Shown here: in pieces, positions 17,830 to 26,112 of the stretch
Position numbering within the stretch: the stretch's first letter is position 1
Layout of the letters: every line of letters starts with the position of its first letter
Source: Bacillus sp. REN16
GTDB taxonomy: Bacteria; Bacillota; Bacilli; Bacillales; Bacillaceae_L
NCBI RefSeq assembly: GCF_020731355.1
Contig: NZ_JAJFZK010000002.1
Location: 1-64,000 of the forward strand
Length of the DNA: 64,000 nt
Reading direction: 5' to 3'
Notes under the pieces: model-generated
What the model was told of the DNA's origin: nothing
What the model saw: the letters and a program-made list of their open reading frames with translations, nothing else
Databases searched by the model: none
Made by a program: the position numbers and the translations under genes

Positions 17830-17988
17830 ATGGAGAACGAATATTTTGTTGGTTGGGGTACACTTGCGTTGATTAACGCTGCACTTGCTCAAGGGAAGAA
17901 TCGAACTGGATTAAACTGGTTTTTGCTTTCTCTTTTGTTAGGTCCATTGGCTACACTAATCCTGCTGTTTGTTGGTAAGAGAGGATAG
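17830..17988 (+). CDS. small membrane protein, unknown
   Basis: 52 codons, start ATG after AGGAG (17817-17821, spacing 8). The product begins MENEYFVGWGTLALINAAL, has a short loop with KNRTGLNW, and a second hydrophobic segment FLLSLLLGPLATLILLFVG ending KRG. Two helices, so probably a hairpin in the membrane. A strong terminator follows within 20 bases, which supports a real single-gene unit. I do not recognise the family. Confidence 0.65.
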   Translation: MENEYFVGWGTLALINAALAQGKNRTGLNWFLLSLLLGPLATLILLFVGKRG

Positions 17989-18003
17989 CATTATGGTATA
18001 GGA

Positions 18004-18036
18004 GGCAGCTTCCTTTTGAAGGAAACTGCCTTTTTT
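18004..18036 (+). terminator. intrinsic terminator
   Basis: Stem GGCAGCTTCCTT/AAGGAAACTGCC followed by TTTTTT. Confidence 0.85.
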
Positions 18037-18069
18037 GTTGGAGACAGATGTGTTTTGCGCTATGAATTC

Positions 18070-18205
18070 CGAAAATGTGCTTTTTTTTTTGGAAATGCGT
18101 TTTATTTTCTGGAATTGCGTTTTAGTGGCTTGGAATTGCGCTTTAGTGCTTGGAATTGCGCTTTAACGGTATGGAATTGCGCTTTAGCACCTTGGGATTA
18201 CGATA
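18070..18205. repeat. degenerate tandem repeat, 20-21 bp unit (GGAATTGCGCTTTAG type)
   Basis: Successive units start at about 18070, 18090, 18110, 18131, 18151, 18172 and 18193, so the period is 20 or 21 bp. The best-conserved core is TGGAATTGCGCTTTAG and the outer units decay (TGGAAATGCG, TGGGATTACG). The same core recurs at 22843-22925. It lies between a terminator and the end of the convergent CBS gene; no coding role is seen. Confidence 0.8.
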
Positions 18206-18277
18206 TCCTTAAATTTACCCTTTGATAAAAGCATATTACAAAAAAATGCACCCTCATGAGAGTGCACGCAATCGAAT

Positions 18278-19000
18278 TTAATTCACAATAGAATCAATTT
18301 CAATTAAATCCCATGAAGTAATGATGCCTAATGGTTTTTCATTGATTTGTCCATTGTCGGTGATAATAACTGCTTCTAATTTTTTCCCATGGGCATGTCG
18401 TTTTTCAAACATCTCTTCCACATCAAATATATCTCGATCTTTATCAACGAAATCAATGAGATGTTTTGTTTCAAAGGGAGTTACTTCCCCCACACGAATA
18501 TTGGCTAAGTCGATCATATCATTAGCTAGATGCTTGGCCATCCATTTTAAAACGGCACCAGACGTCAATATTCCGACACATGAACCATCTTTATAGATAG
18601 GAAATTTTGTATACGTATTATTATGAATCGCAAGAATCACGTCTTTAATCGAAGAGTGATAATTAAAATAGAGAACAGGGTTACTTGAAATAGATAACGC
18701 TGTAACCGGCTTTTCCAACAGCTCTGCAATTTCTTCAATTCTTTCGACAACATCCTGATGCGGTTCGGCAATATAAAAATCAGCTCTTAATTTCTCATGA
18801 ACAATGGCATTTCTTAGCTTTGCAAATTGAAAGAGTTCATCCTTATAAGAACGGATAACAGCATGTCTTTTTGAACCATGTGCCACCAATTGAGTAAATA
18901 TATCCCCTTGGATGTTCTTGACCATTTTACCTAATGCTTTATGAATTCGATTGAAAGCTATCTCAAAACGTTCTGATAAATCTATTTCAACAGTTTCCAC
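18278..19000 (-). CDS. HEPN-like domain fused to a CBS pair
   Basis: 240 residues. Residues 1-100 are all-helical and contain FAKLRNAIVHEKLRADFYIAEP; R63-N64-AIV-H68 fits the Rx4-6H (RNxxxH) motif of HEPN domains, followed by a proline and a last helix as in HEPN folds. Residues about 103-240 are two CBS repeats (YTKFPIYKDGSCVGILTSGAVLKWMA; KLEAVIITDNG and PLGIITSWDLIEID), which bind adenine nucleotides. A nucleotide-controlled RNase or RNA-binding role is inferred. GTG start with RBS AGGAGG. It is not paired with an antitoxin-like gene. A non-catalytic helical domain remains possible. Confidence 0.7.
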   Translation of the reverse strand: METVEIDLSERFEIAFNRIHKALGKMVKNIQGDIFTQLVAHGSKRHAVIRSYKDELFQFAKLRNAIVHEKLRADFYIAEPHQDVVERIEEIAELLEKPVTALSISSNPVLYFNYHSSIKDVILAIHNNTYTKFPIYKDGSCVGILTSGAVLKWMAKHLANDMIDLANIRVGEVTPFETKHLIDFVDKDRDIFDVEEMFEKRHAHGKKLEAVIITDNGQINEKPLGIITSWDLIEIDSIVN

Positions 19001-19065
19001 TTTCTTTACCCTCCTACTCTATTATTATTATATTTTATAAATGGGTAGAGTTGGAGGAAATTTGC

Positions 19066-19098
19066 ATAAAAAAGCAGCCACAGTGTGTGGCCGCTTTT
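19066..19098. terminator. bidirectional terminator-like hairpin
   Basis: Stem AAAAAGC(AG)CCACA/TGTGG(CC)GCTTTTT between two minus-strand genes; on the minus strand it follows the YflJ-like gene and ends in a T run. Confidence 0.7.
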
Positions 19099-19104
19099 TT
19101 AATC

Positions 19105-19263
19105 TTATTTTTTCTCTTGTTTATCAACCACTAATTCAAAATATAATTGCCTTAGGATATATGCTTTGTAGGTTTCCAGCTTTTTACGTTCAACTGGATG
19201 TTGATGAATTCCCTTTTCCTTTAATTCTTTGACATACCAACCCTTTGATCCCGGATAAGCCAT
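19105..19263 (-). CDS. YflJ-like DUF2639 protein
   Basis: A 52-residue basic protein starting MAYPGSKGWYVKELKEKGI, then HPVERKKLETYKAYILRQLYFEL. This is the pattern of the DUF2639 family (B. subtilis YflJ), as I recall it; function unknown. A strong Shine-Dalgarno (GAGGGGG) precedes the ATG at 19263 and a terminator follows the stop. Confidence 0.8.
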   Translation of the reverse strand: MAYPGSKGWYVKELKEKGIHQHPVERKKLETYKAYILRQLYFELVVDKQEKK

Positions 19264-19322
19264 ATACAATTCCCCCTCATTTTTTTCGCTTGTCCTATAT
19301 GTATGCTAAAGGGAGGAAAAGA

Positions 19323-19364
19323 ATGACACAAATAGGGATACAGAATCTAGTAAAAAACTTTTAA
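19323..19364 (+). CDS. possible 13-residue micropeptide
   Basis: ATG follows a strong Shine-Dalgarno (GGGAGG at 19311-19316) and the frame reads MTQIGIQNLVKNF then stops. A terminator-like hairpin follows at 19426-19461, so a short transcript is plausible. The frame is too short for statistics; it could equally be part of a small RNA. Confidence 0.3.
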   Translation: MTQIGIQNLVKNF

Positions 19365-19425
19365 TAAAGTTGTAACTTATTGTGAAACACTGCGTCTAAT
19401 TCTATGAAGTTTTCATTTCTCTCTT

Positions 19426-19461
19426 GTCTCTAATTACTCTCTCATAATTAGAGACATTTTT
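19426..19461 (+). terminator. terminator-like hairpin
   Basis: An 11-bp perfect stem GTCTCTAATTA/TAATTAGAGAC followed by ATTTTTT, on the plus strand and downstream of the possible micropeptide. A second stem AAAAATCCC/GGGATTTTT lies at 19491-19520. Confidence 0.6.
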
Positions 19462-19572
19462 TCAGTTTTCCCTATCATTTATATATTGTAAAAAATCCCT
19501 AGGGTTTCCTCGGGATTTTTGCATGTATGAACACCTTAAGATTTACAAATAGTAAATTGAAGGGGTGATTTT

Positions 19573-19692
19573 ATGAAAAAGGAGACGTTCAGTTGGGTAG
19601 TAACTGGACTTGTGATTGCTTTTTTTCTATACTCATATTTTTACTTTAGTAATGATATTATTGTTAAATTTATCAGTGGATTTTGGGATTAA
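19573..19692 (+). CDS. 39-residue single-pass membrane protein, unknown
   Basis: ATG follows AAGGGGTG at 7 bases. The product reads MKKETFSWVVTGLVIAFFL then YSYFYFSNDIIVKFISGFWD: one hydrophobic helix with a short aromatic tail. A terminator begins two bases after the stop. Not recognised; called real because the start signal, membrane helix and terminator agree. Confidence 0.55.
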   Translation: MKKETFSWVVTGLVIAFFLYSYFYFSNDIIVKFISGFWD

Positions 19693-19694
19693 GT

Positions 19695-19726
19695 AAGCTC
19701 CCAATGCGTAATGTTGGGAGCTTTTG
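19695..19726. terminator. bidirectional terminator
   Basis: Perfect 10-bp stem AAGCTCCCAA/TTGGGAGCTT with T residues, shared by the small membrane gene and the convergent sspH-type gene. Confidence 0.75.
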
Positions 19727-19728
19727 TT

Positions 19729-19908
19729 TTACATTTCCTCTAACTCAGCCACGGGAACAATATTTTTTTCATGCTCCCGACCTCTTAAGTGCACTGTGCA
19801 CATATTCCCGTGTTCATCACAGCTGTCAATCCATACTGAAGTTCCTTGATAATGAACGGTTACCTCATTCGAAGAAGACAAAATTTGCTTCGCTCTACGA
19901 ATATCCAT
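19729..19908 (-). CDS. sspH: H-type small acid-soluble spore protein
   Basis: 59 residues with the pattern of the SspH family: MDIRRAKQILSSSNEVTVHY at the start, a variable middle with two Cys, and GREHEKNIVPVAELEE at the end, comparable to GRELTVPVNSLEE in B. subtilis as I recall it. Minor SASPs of this type are made in the forespore under SigF/SigG and sit in the spore core. RBS GAGGAG before ATG at 19908. Its presence marks a spore former. Confidence 0.88.
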   Translation of the reverse strand: MDIRRAKQILSSSNEVTVHYQGTSVWIDSCDEHGNMCTVHLRGREHEKNIVPVAELEEM

Positions 19909-20034
19909 TCTGTTTCACTCCTCATTTTTTATTTTAACCCTCCAATAGTTTCCGAATATATAGGAATTTTATGCAAAAATAGAAAGGTTTTGCACACACT
20001 AAAAATGACAGGACGCAGAAAGAGGAGCAAACCT

Positions 20035-20283
20035 ATGAAGCTAAATGAAAATGAGAAAAAGTCACTTAGTGATTCCATTGATAAATTAAATGAGGGCTTG
20101 GATGTTGTCATTCAGCTTTATAATGAAGCAGAAGAAGATAAACCATTAATCCAATTTGATGAGGATGTTATACAAGCCATTGAAAAAGCAAAGCAAACCT
20201 TTGGAGATGAAGAGATTACCCGAAGGATTAATACGATTATAAAAGAGATTTTTGCCTTTCTCCCTAAGGATGAAAAAAAATAA
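20035..20283 (+). CDS. mstX: Mistic (MstX), membrane-associated partner of YugO
   Basis: 82 acidic residues. The section DKLNEGLDVVIQLYNEAEED followed by KPLIQFDED closely parallels B. subtilis Mistic (RMNEGLDAFIQLYNESEIDEP), as I recall it. Mistic inserts in the membrane without the Sec machinery and helps the downstream potassium channel fold. The N-terminal 25-30 residues of the B. subtilis protein are missing, as in other Mistic homologues. AGAGGAG precedes the ATG; the longer in-frame extension upstream lacks a start signal. It lies 38 bp upstream of yugO, as in B. subtilis. Confidence 0.9.
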   Translation: MKLNENEKKSLSDSIDKLNEGLDVVIQLYNEAEEDKPLIQFDEDVIQAIEKAKQTFGDEEITRRINTIIKEIFAFLPKDEKK

Positions 20284-20321
20284 TTCCGAGAAACATCATT
20301 ATCCCGAAAGGAGTGGCATAT

Positions 20322-21314
20322 TTGATACCGAGTATCTTTGCTTCCTTATTCAAACGCTTTTTAATTGCAAAGCTAATAAGTATTGTTTTATTGGTCATTA
20401 TTATCTTCGGGGCAATTATTCACTTAATAGAACCTGAAACCTTTCCTACTATATTTGATGGTGTTTGGTGGTCAATTGTCACCGCCGCAACAGTTGGTTA
20501 TGGAGATTATGCACCTACCACATTTTGGGGAAGAATCGTTGGGATGTTCCTTATTTTTATCGGTGCTGGGATTGTAACGAGATATTTTGCCGCGATATCC
20601 ACCTCAACCTTGGTTGCACAAAATGCGTATCTGGAAGGTACTTCAGGTTTCCATGGTAAGAAACATATTATCATCATCGGTTGGAATGAACGTGTAAGGG
20701 AAACCTTATCATTTCTTAAAACGCCAGGTTCGGTCGTTGATATTCTATTAATTGACGATTCTTTGGAAAAAAATCCGATGCCCGGAAATCACTTTCATTT
20801 TATAAAAGGAGATCCAACTCGTGATGAGACGTTGAAGCAAGCAAATATTCAAGATGCGGAAATGGTCTTAGTGACAGCTGACCAAGGGAAAGACGAATTG
20901 CACGCTGACATGATTTCAATCCTTACTTTATTGGCTATAAAAGGTCTTAATCCTACCGTATACACAATCGTGGAAATCCTTACAACGCATCAGATCCAAA
21001 ATGCAAAGCGTGGGGGTGCGGATGAAATTATCCAAACAAATAGGATTTCAAGCTTAGTGATGGTGAATAGTATTTTATCACACGGAGTATCTGATGCTTT
21101 ACTTTCAATGTTGGTGGACTTAAAAGGGGGAAAACTGCAGTTCTTGGATATTACTTTTGATTTAATAGGGATGACATTTCAAAAGGCAAGCGAAACCTTA
21201 TTAAAAGAAGGAAAAATTTTAATCGGGATCAAGCGTGAGAATGAAATATCGATTAATCCCCCGTTATCCTTAGAAATAAGGAAGAACGATCAAATTTTGA
21301 TTTTAAAAAGCTAA
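20322..21314 (+). CDS. yugO: potassium channel YugO (2TM-RCK)
   Basis: About 330 residues. Two membrane helices flank a pore loop with the K+ filter TVGYGD; a TrkA-N/RCK domain follows (HIIIIGWNERVRETL, then ADQGKDELHADM and VEILTTHQI). It is a voltage-independent potassium efflux channel, linked in B. subtilis to electrical signalling in biofilms. The TTG at 20322 is chosen because AAAGGAG lies 7 bases before it; the GTG at 20313 overlaps that site. Operon with mstX; a terminator follows. Confidence 0.93.
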   Translation: MIPSIFASLFKRFLIAKLISIVLLVIIIFGAIIHLIEPETFPTIFDGVWWSIVTAATVGYGDYAPTTFWGRIVGMFLIFIGAGIVTRYFAAISTSTLVAQNAYLEGTSGFHGKKHIIIIGWNERVRETLSFLKTPGSVVDILLIDDSLEKNPMPGNHFHFIKGDPTRDETLKQANIQDAEMVLVTADQGKDELHADMISILTLLAIKGLNPTVYTIVEILTTHQIQNAKRGGADEIIQTNRISSLVMVNSILSHGVSDALLSMLVDLKGGKLQFLDITFDLIGMTFQKASETLLKEGKILIGIKRENEISINPPLSLEIRKNDQILILKS

Positions 21315-21345
21315 GGGATTCCACAACTGGGAATCCCTTTTTTTA
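21313..21345. terminator. bidirectional terminator
   Basis: Stem AAGGGATTCC/GGAATCCCTT plus T run, between yugO and convergent pgi. Confidence 0.85.
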
Positions 21346-21347
21346 TC

Positions 21348-22694
21348 TTATAATCGCTTTTCTAGTTCAGCTTTCTTCTCTTCGAAGCCAGGCTTACCGA
21401 GTAATGCAAACATATTGACTTTGTATGCTTCAACACCAGGTTGATCGAAAGGATTAACACCTAATAGGTATCCACTCATTGCACATGCTTTTTCGAAGAA
21501 ATACACGAGGTATCCGAATGAATACTCGTCCATCTCCGGTACATGAACAATAAGATTTGGTACGCCACCATCTGTATGAGCAAGCATCGTACCTTGGAAT
21601 GCTTTCTTATTTACAAAATCAACTGATTTACCAGCTAAGTAATTTAGTCCATCAAGATCATTTTCTTCTGCCTCAACAATGAGTTCATGACGGGATTTCT
21701 CGATGTTAATGACTGTCTCAAACAAATCGCGTCTGCCTTCTTGTACATATTGTCCAAGGGAATGAAGATCTGTTGAGAAGTTTGCAGACGATGGGTAAAT
21801 TCCCTTTTGATCTTTTCCTTCACTTTCACCGAATAATTGCTTCCACCATTCAGAGAAATATTGAAGTCCCGGCTCATAGTTGATGAGCATTTCGATTGTT
21901 TTTCCTTTGTTATAAAGAGCATTACGCACTGCAGCATATTGGTAAGCAGCGTTTTCTTCAAGCTCTGATTTAGAGAAATCAACACTTGCTGCCTGTGCAC
22001 CCTTCATCATTTCCTCAATATTTGCACCACTAACAGCAATCGGAAGTAGACCAACGGCAGTTAATACAGAGTAACGGCCGCCAACATCATCAGGAATAAC
22101 AAATGATTCATAGCCTTCTTCAGTTGCTAAAGTTTTCAATGCGCCACGAGCTTTATCAGTTGTCGCATAGATACGTTTTTGTGCTTCGTCCTTTCCGTAT
22201 TTTTCAATTAACATCTTACGGAAAATGCGGAAAGCAAGTGCTGGTTCAGTCGTTGTACCAGACTTTGAAATGACGTTTAAGGAATAATCCTTACCTTCTA
22301 GTAAATCCATTAGGTCTTTCATATATGTAGAACTGATGTTATTTCCAACAAATACGATTTGTGGTGTCTTGCGTTGTTCTTTTGATAAAGCATTGTAAAA
22401 GGAGTGATTTAACCAATCAATAGCAGCTTTTGCGCCAAGATATGAACCGCCAATTCCAATCACAAGTAAGATATCAGAATCTGATTTGATTTTTTCAGCA
22501 CTTTTTTGAATGCGTGAAAATTCTTCTTTGTCATATTCTGAAGGAAGGTCCACCCATCCTAAGAAATCACTACCTGCGCCAGTCTTTTCATGTATGGAAT
22601 GGTGAGCGACCTTAACCGCGTCACGCAGATATGTAATTTCATGTTCTCCAAAAAAAGTTAAAGCTTTTGAATAATCAAAACGAACATGTGTCAT
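21348..22694 (-). CDS. pgi: glucose-6-phosphate isomerase
   Basis: 448 residues, close to the 450 of B. subtilis Pgi. It interconverts glucose-6-phosphate and fructose-6-phosphate in glycolysis and gluconeogenesis. Visible family features: [35 protein letters not shown] (phosphate loop), [15 protein letters not shown], and the late [17 protein letters not shown] with the catalytic region. The gene keeps its B. subtilis position (yugL) between yugO and yugJ. The RBS GGAGG stands before the ATG. Confidence 0.97.
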   Translation of the reverse strand: MTHVRFDYSKALTFFGEHEITYLRDAVKVAHHSIHEKTGAGSDFLGWVDLPSEYDKEEFSRIQKSAEKIKSDSDILLVIGIGGSYLGAKAAIDWLNHSFYNALSKEQRKTPQIVFVGNNISSTYMKDLMDLLEGKDYSLNVISKSGTTTEPALAFRIFRKMLIEKYGKDEAQKRIYATTDKARGALKTLATEEGYESFVIPDDVGGRYSVLTAVGLLPIAVSGANIEEMMKGAQAASVDFSKSELEENAAYQYAAVRNALYNKGKTIEMLINYEPGLQYFSEWWKQLFGESEGKDQKGIYPSSANFSTDLHSLGQYVQEGRRDLFETVINIEKSRHELIVEAEENDLDGLNYLAGKSVDFVNKKAFQGTMLAHTDGGVPNLIVHVPEMDEYSFGYLVYFFEKACAMSGYLLGVNPFDQPGVEAYKVNMFALLGKPGFEEKKAELEKRL

Positions 22695-22842
22695 TTGCTA
22701 TACCTCCACCCTTGTATTTTCCAAGTCTCTTTTTCACTCTACCCAAACTTTTCTGTGAAATCAAGACCACTGACTTGCTGTAAGCGCAACCAATTAAAAC
22801 TTTTTTAAATTAGCTCTTTTTAGACAGATTTGCGCTTGAATT

Positions 22843-22925
22843 AATTGCGCTTTAGCTGCTTGGAATTGCGCTCTAGCTACCCAGAATTGCGCATTATTTT
22901 CCGGAATTGCGTTTTAGCATTAGAA
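22843..22925. repeat. degenerate tandem repeat, 20-21 bp unit (second locus of the GGAATTGCG type)
   Basis: AATTGCG cores start at 22843, 22864, 22885 and 22905, spaced 21, 21 and 20 bp. Units read AATTGCGCTTTAGC, AATTGCGCTCTAGC, AATTGCGCATTATT and AATTGCGTTTTAGC. Same core and same orientation as at 18070-18205, though 4.7 kb away. It sits upstream of pgi and downstream of the dehydrogenase terminator. Confidence 0.8.
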
Positions 22926-22956
22926 AATTGAATTTGTACTCCTTAGGAGCAAATAA

Positions 22957-22990
22957 AAAAGACTCACACATGTAGTATGAGCCTTTTTTA
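22957..22990 (-). terminator. intrinsic terminator
   Basis: Stem AAAAAGGCTCATAC/GTGTGAGTCTTTTT with T run on the minus strand, downstream of the alcohol dehydrogenase gene. Confidence 0.75.
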
Positions 22991-23017
22991 CGGAATATAA
23001 GAATCTTTTTTTCGCAG

Positions 23018-24181
23018 TTAGAGAGATGCCCGTAAAATCTCAAGGGAATCTTGTTTGTTTAGTACTTTGAAGCGGCCAAAATCTCCATAAACGACTGTTT
23101 TATCAGCCATAATTTCAAGATTTTCTTCACCGATACCATAATCAGCAAGTTTAGACGGCGCACCTATACTATCCCAGAATTCTCTGAGCTTCTCGATTCC
23201 TTCAAGAGCCACTTCACGATCCGTTTTTCCTTCCACTTCCACATGAAATACACGAACGGCTAGCTGTTTGAAGCGAGCTACATTTTCATCGAGGACATGC
23301 TTCATCCAATTCGGGAAAATAATCGCAAGACCGCCACCATGAGGAATATCATATACTGCAGATACCGCATGCTCAATGTTATGAGTTGCCCAATCTCCTC
23401 GATATCCCATGTTTAACATATTATTTAATGCCAATGTTCCATTAAGCATAATAGTTGATCTGTAGTCATAATTTTCAAGATCATTGATGAGTTTTGGTGC
23501 AGTTTCGATTACCGTACGTAAAATTGACTCACACCACTGATCCTGCGTTAAAGTATTCGGGACTTGATGAAAATAATGTTCTAACACATGTGACATCATA
23601 TCCACCATACCATATACGGTTTGGTCTTTTGGTAGGGTGAAGGTGTTAACAGGATCTAGAATGGAGAACTTAGGAAACACTGCTGGGCTTCCCCAACCGT
23701 ATTTTTCATTTGTTTCCCAATTCGTAATAACAGAGCCTGAATTCATTTCTGAACCTGTCGCTGCTATAGTTAACACCGTACCTATCGGAAGAGCTTCTTT
23801 AGCTACTGCTTTACGTGTCATGAAATCCCATACGTCTCCGTCATATTTTGCACCAGCTGCGATTGCTTTTGTGCAATCAATGACACTTCCGCCTCCTACA
23901 GCTAGGATAAATTCAATTCCTTCCTTACGGCAAATTTCAATACCTTTTCGGACAGTTGATAATCGTGGATTAGGTTCGACTCCTGGAAGTTCGTGAACCT
24001 CTACACCGATTTCTGCTAATAGAGCGATTACCTGGTCATACAATCCATTTCTCTTAATGCTGCCCCCACCGTAAACAAGCAATACTTTTTTCCCGTAATG
24101 AGGGACCTCATTCTTCAGTTCCTGTAATTGACCTTTTCCGAATATAAGCTTCGTTGGGTTATAATATGTAAAGTTTTCCAT
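23018..24181 (-). CDS. yugJ: iron-containing alcohol (butanol) dehydrogenase, YugJ/YugK type
   Basis: 387 residues starting [19 protein letters not shown]. This is a type III (iron-activated) alcohol dehydrogenase: [17 protein letters not shown] and [16 protein letters not shown] for NAD(P) binding, and metal-ligand segments [14 protein letters not shown] and [20 protein letters not shown]. It probably reduces aldehydes with NADH. ATG at 24181 is chosen because GGAGGCGAG lies just before it; the longer upstream extension has no such signal. B. subtilis has two adjacent copies (yugJ, yugK); only one is here, so the symbol could be either. Confidence 0.9.
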   Translation of the reverse strand: MENFTYYNPTKLIFGKGQLQELKNEVPHYGKKVLLVYGGGSIKRNGLYDQVIALLAEIGVEVHELPGVEPNPRLSTVRKGIEICRKEGIEFILAVGGGSVIDCTKAIAAGAKYDGDVWDFMTRKAVAKEALPIGTVLTIAATGSEMNSGSVITNWETNEKYGWGSPAVFPKFSILDPVNTFTLPKDQTVYGMVDMMSHVLEHYFHQVPNTLTQDQWCESILRTVIETAPKLINDLENYDYRSTIMLNGTLALNNMLNMGYRGDWATHNIEHAVSAVYDIPHGGGLAIIFPNWMKHVLDENVARFKQLAVRVFHVEVEGKTDREVALEGIEKLREFWDSIGAPSKLADYGIGEENLEIMADKTVVYGDFGRFKVLNKQDSLEILRASL

Positions 24182-24270
24182 TAAACTCGCCTCCTGAAAA
24201 AGATTATCCCATATTAGTGTATGTAAAAAAAGAGACAATTCAATCATCGTCTCTTTTCTCATTGTTGTTT

Positions 24271-24660
24271 TTAGTTAAAATTTGATTGTTCAATCCACTC
24301 TTCAAGCTTATCCTTTAAAGTGTTGAATCCTTGTTGTGAATCAGAACTAGCTTGTGCTTGTTGTGCCGGACGCTTTTTAGGCTTTGCAGCTCTTTGCGCT
24401 ACTGGCTTTTCTGGTGCTTCCTGTGTTGCACGAATAGATAGACCAATTTTGCCAGCTTCTTCATTGATCGATAAAACTTTGACTTCTACTTCATCGCCAA
24501 CCTTAACATGCTCGTTAATATCCTTAACAAAACCATGGGTTACTTCTGAAATATGAACTAAACCTTGTGTATTTTCGTCTAAAGCAACAAATGCTCCATA
24601 AGGTTGAATCCCTGTAATTTTACCCTTAATAACACTTCCTACTTCAATTTTTTCTGTCAT
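24271..24660 (-). CDS. yugI: S1 RNA-binding protein YugI/CvfD (general stress protein 13 type)
   Basis: About 129 residues. Residues 1-75 are a single S1 domain: [47 protein letters not shown]. The tail is Ala/Pro/Lys/Gln rich and ends [15 protein letters not shown]. Proteins of this type bind RNA or ribosomes and affect virulence or stress traits in other Firmicutes. The ATG at 24660 is taken because AGGAG lies 9 bases upstream; a TTG three codons earlier is possible. Order (yugJ-yugI-alaT) matches B. subtilis. Confidence 0.9.
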   Translation of the reverse strand: MTEKIEVGSVIKGKITGIQPYGAFVALDENTQGLVHISEVTHGFVKDINEHVKVGDEVEVKVLSINEEAGKIGLSIRATQEAPEKPVAQRAAKPKKRPAQQAQASSDSQQGFNTLKDKLEEWIEQSNFN

Positions 24661-24790
24661 GCTACCCAACTCCTAAAACTTTAGTTTATTCACTATTTAT
24701 ATACGCAATAAATAATTATACCACAAACTAGCCATTTATTCAAAAAAATTCTTTTTACATTCATTAGATTTGCCATTTTGGGATGAAATT

Positions 24791-24940
24791 ATGAAGCAGG
24801 TAATAATTATCAATCGAAACAAGAAGGGAATAGGGAGGGTGATTAAAAAAGGAGAAGAATGGGTAAACTAGTTTCAATGCTTTCTAGTATTTCCCTTTTG
24901 TATGTGGACAAAACCAAAATAGGTTTTGTCCATTTTTTTG
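24791..24940 (+). other. unexplained plus-strand transcript candidate with terminator
   Basis: A strong hairpin TGGACAAAACC/GGTTTTGTCCA (24905-24932) followed by TTTTTTT (24933-24939) terminates plus-strand transcription, yet both neighbours are on the minus strand. Upstream there are only tiny frames: a 26-codon one at 24791-24871 with a weak start, and shorter ones behind GGGAGG and AAAGGAG. A small RNA or micropeptide gene is possible; no promoter is clear. Confidence 0.35.
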
Positions 24941-24942
24941 CA

Positions 24943-26112
24943 TTATACAAGGTTATTATTTTTTAGGAATCTTCCCATGCGTTTTACGGCTTCTTGGAGT
25001 TGTTCTAATGATGAAGCGTAGGAGCAACGGATATAGCCTTCTCCACTTTCTCCAAAGACATTGCCGGGAACAACCGCCACTTTTTCCTCCATCAATAAAC
25101 GATGTGCAAATTCCTCTGAGGTTAATCCTGTTTCTTTAATGGATGGGAACGCGTAAAAAGCTCCGCCTGGTAAATGGCAAGATAGGCCAATTTCCTGTAA
25201 GGAAGAAACAAAAAAGTTTCTGCGCTGACGATAGCTTTTTCTCATATATTCTACATCGGATAGGCCATTGCGAAGAGCCTCGATTGCCCCATATTGAGCC
25301 ATTGTAGAAGCACACATCATCGTATATTGGTGAATTTTTAACATTGCTTCAGAAATGGCCCTTGGAGCTGCTGAATATCCTAAGCGCCACCCTGTCATCG
25401 CAAATCCTTTTGAAAATCCTGAAACGAGGATGGTACGATCAAACATTCCTGGAATGCTCGAAAAGCTTGTATATTTGCCCTCATAGGAAAGTTCTGCATA
25501 GATTTCATCCGAAATCACAATCAAATCATGTTTTTCAACAATTTTTGCAATGGCTTCAAGTTCTTCCTTCCTTAGCATCGAACCTGTTGGATTATTTGGT
25601 GAACAAATAATAATGGCTTTTGTACGATCTGTTACCACTTTTTCAATTTCTTCCGGCTGCAGCTTAAACTCATTTTCAGCCTTCGTATGAACGGGTACTG
25701 GGATACCCCCTGCAAGTGAAACGATTGGGCTATACGCGACAAAGGTTGGTTCCACAATAATTACTTCGTCACCAGGGTCAACAAGTGCTCGAATCGCCAA
25801 ATCAATTGCTTGGCTTCCGCCGACAGTAACAATGATCTCATTCTGTGGTGAATATTCCACACCAAAGGATCTATGTAGATATTCCGAAATTTCCTGTCTT
25901 AATTCAAGCAAACCCGCGTTTCCTGTATAGGAGGTAATCCCTGCTTCAATTGATTGAATACTTGCTTCTCTAATTGACCATGGTGTTACAAAATCAGGCT
26001 CACCCACACCTAAAGAGATGACCCCTTCCATCGTTACCGCTAAATCAAAGAATCGGCGGATTCCAGATGGTTTTAATTCTTGCACTTTTTTTGAAAGATA
26101 TTGGGAGGTCAT
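24943..26112 (-). CDS. alaT: alanine aminotransferase AlaT (YugH)
   Basis: A 389-residue fold-type I aminotransferase (class I/II) using PLP. Motifs: GVGEPDFVTPW, SYTGNAGLLELR, ICSPNNPTGS, VISDEIYAEL and SGFSKGFAMTGWRLGY with the PLP Lys, then an Arg near GYIRCSYA that binds the substrate carboxylate. In B. subtilis the adjacent Lrp-type AlaR activates alaT, which makes alanine from pyruvate. Its ATG overlaps the alaR stop by 4 bp (ATGA), so translation is coupled. Confidence 0.92.
   Translation of the reverse strand: MTSQYLSKKVQELKPSGIRRFFDLAVTMEGVISLGVGEPDFVTPWSIREASIQSIEAGITSYTGNAGLLELRQEISEYLHRSFGVEYSPQNEIIVTVGGSQAIDLAIRALVDPGDEVIIVEPTFVAYSPIVSLAGGIPVPVHTKAENEFKLQPEEIEKVVTDRTKAIIICSPNNPTGSMLRKEELEAIAKIVEKHDLIVISDEIYAELSYEGKYTSFSSIPGMFDRTILVSGFSKGFAMTGWRLGYSAAPRAISEAMLKIHQYTMMCASTMAQYGAIEALRNGLSDVEYMRKSYRQRRNFFVSSLQEIGLSCHLPGGAFYAFPSIKETGLTSEEFAHRLLMEEKVAVVPGNVFGESGEGYIRCSYASSLEQLQEAVKRMGRFLKNNNLV

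Noticed and set aside
18016-18225. 69-codon plus-strand frame through the 20-bp repeats
   Set aside because: It is only the repeat units read in one frame (repeating Leu/Trp/Asn/Cys/Ala phrases); no start signal, and the region sits after a terminator.
19041-19232. Plus-strand 63-codon frame
   Set aside because: It is the antisense of the YflJ-like gene, which has a strong start signal and family resemblance on the minus strand.
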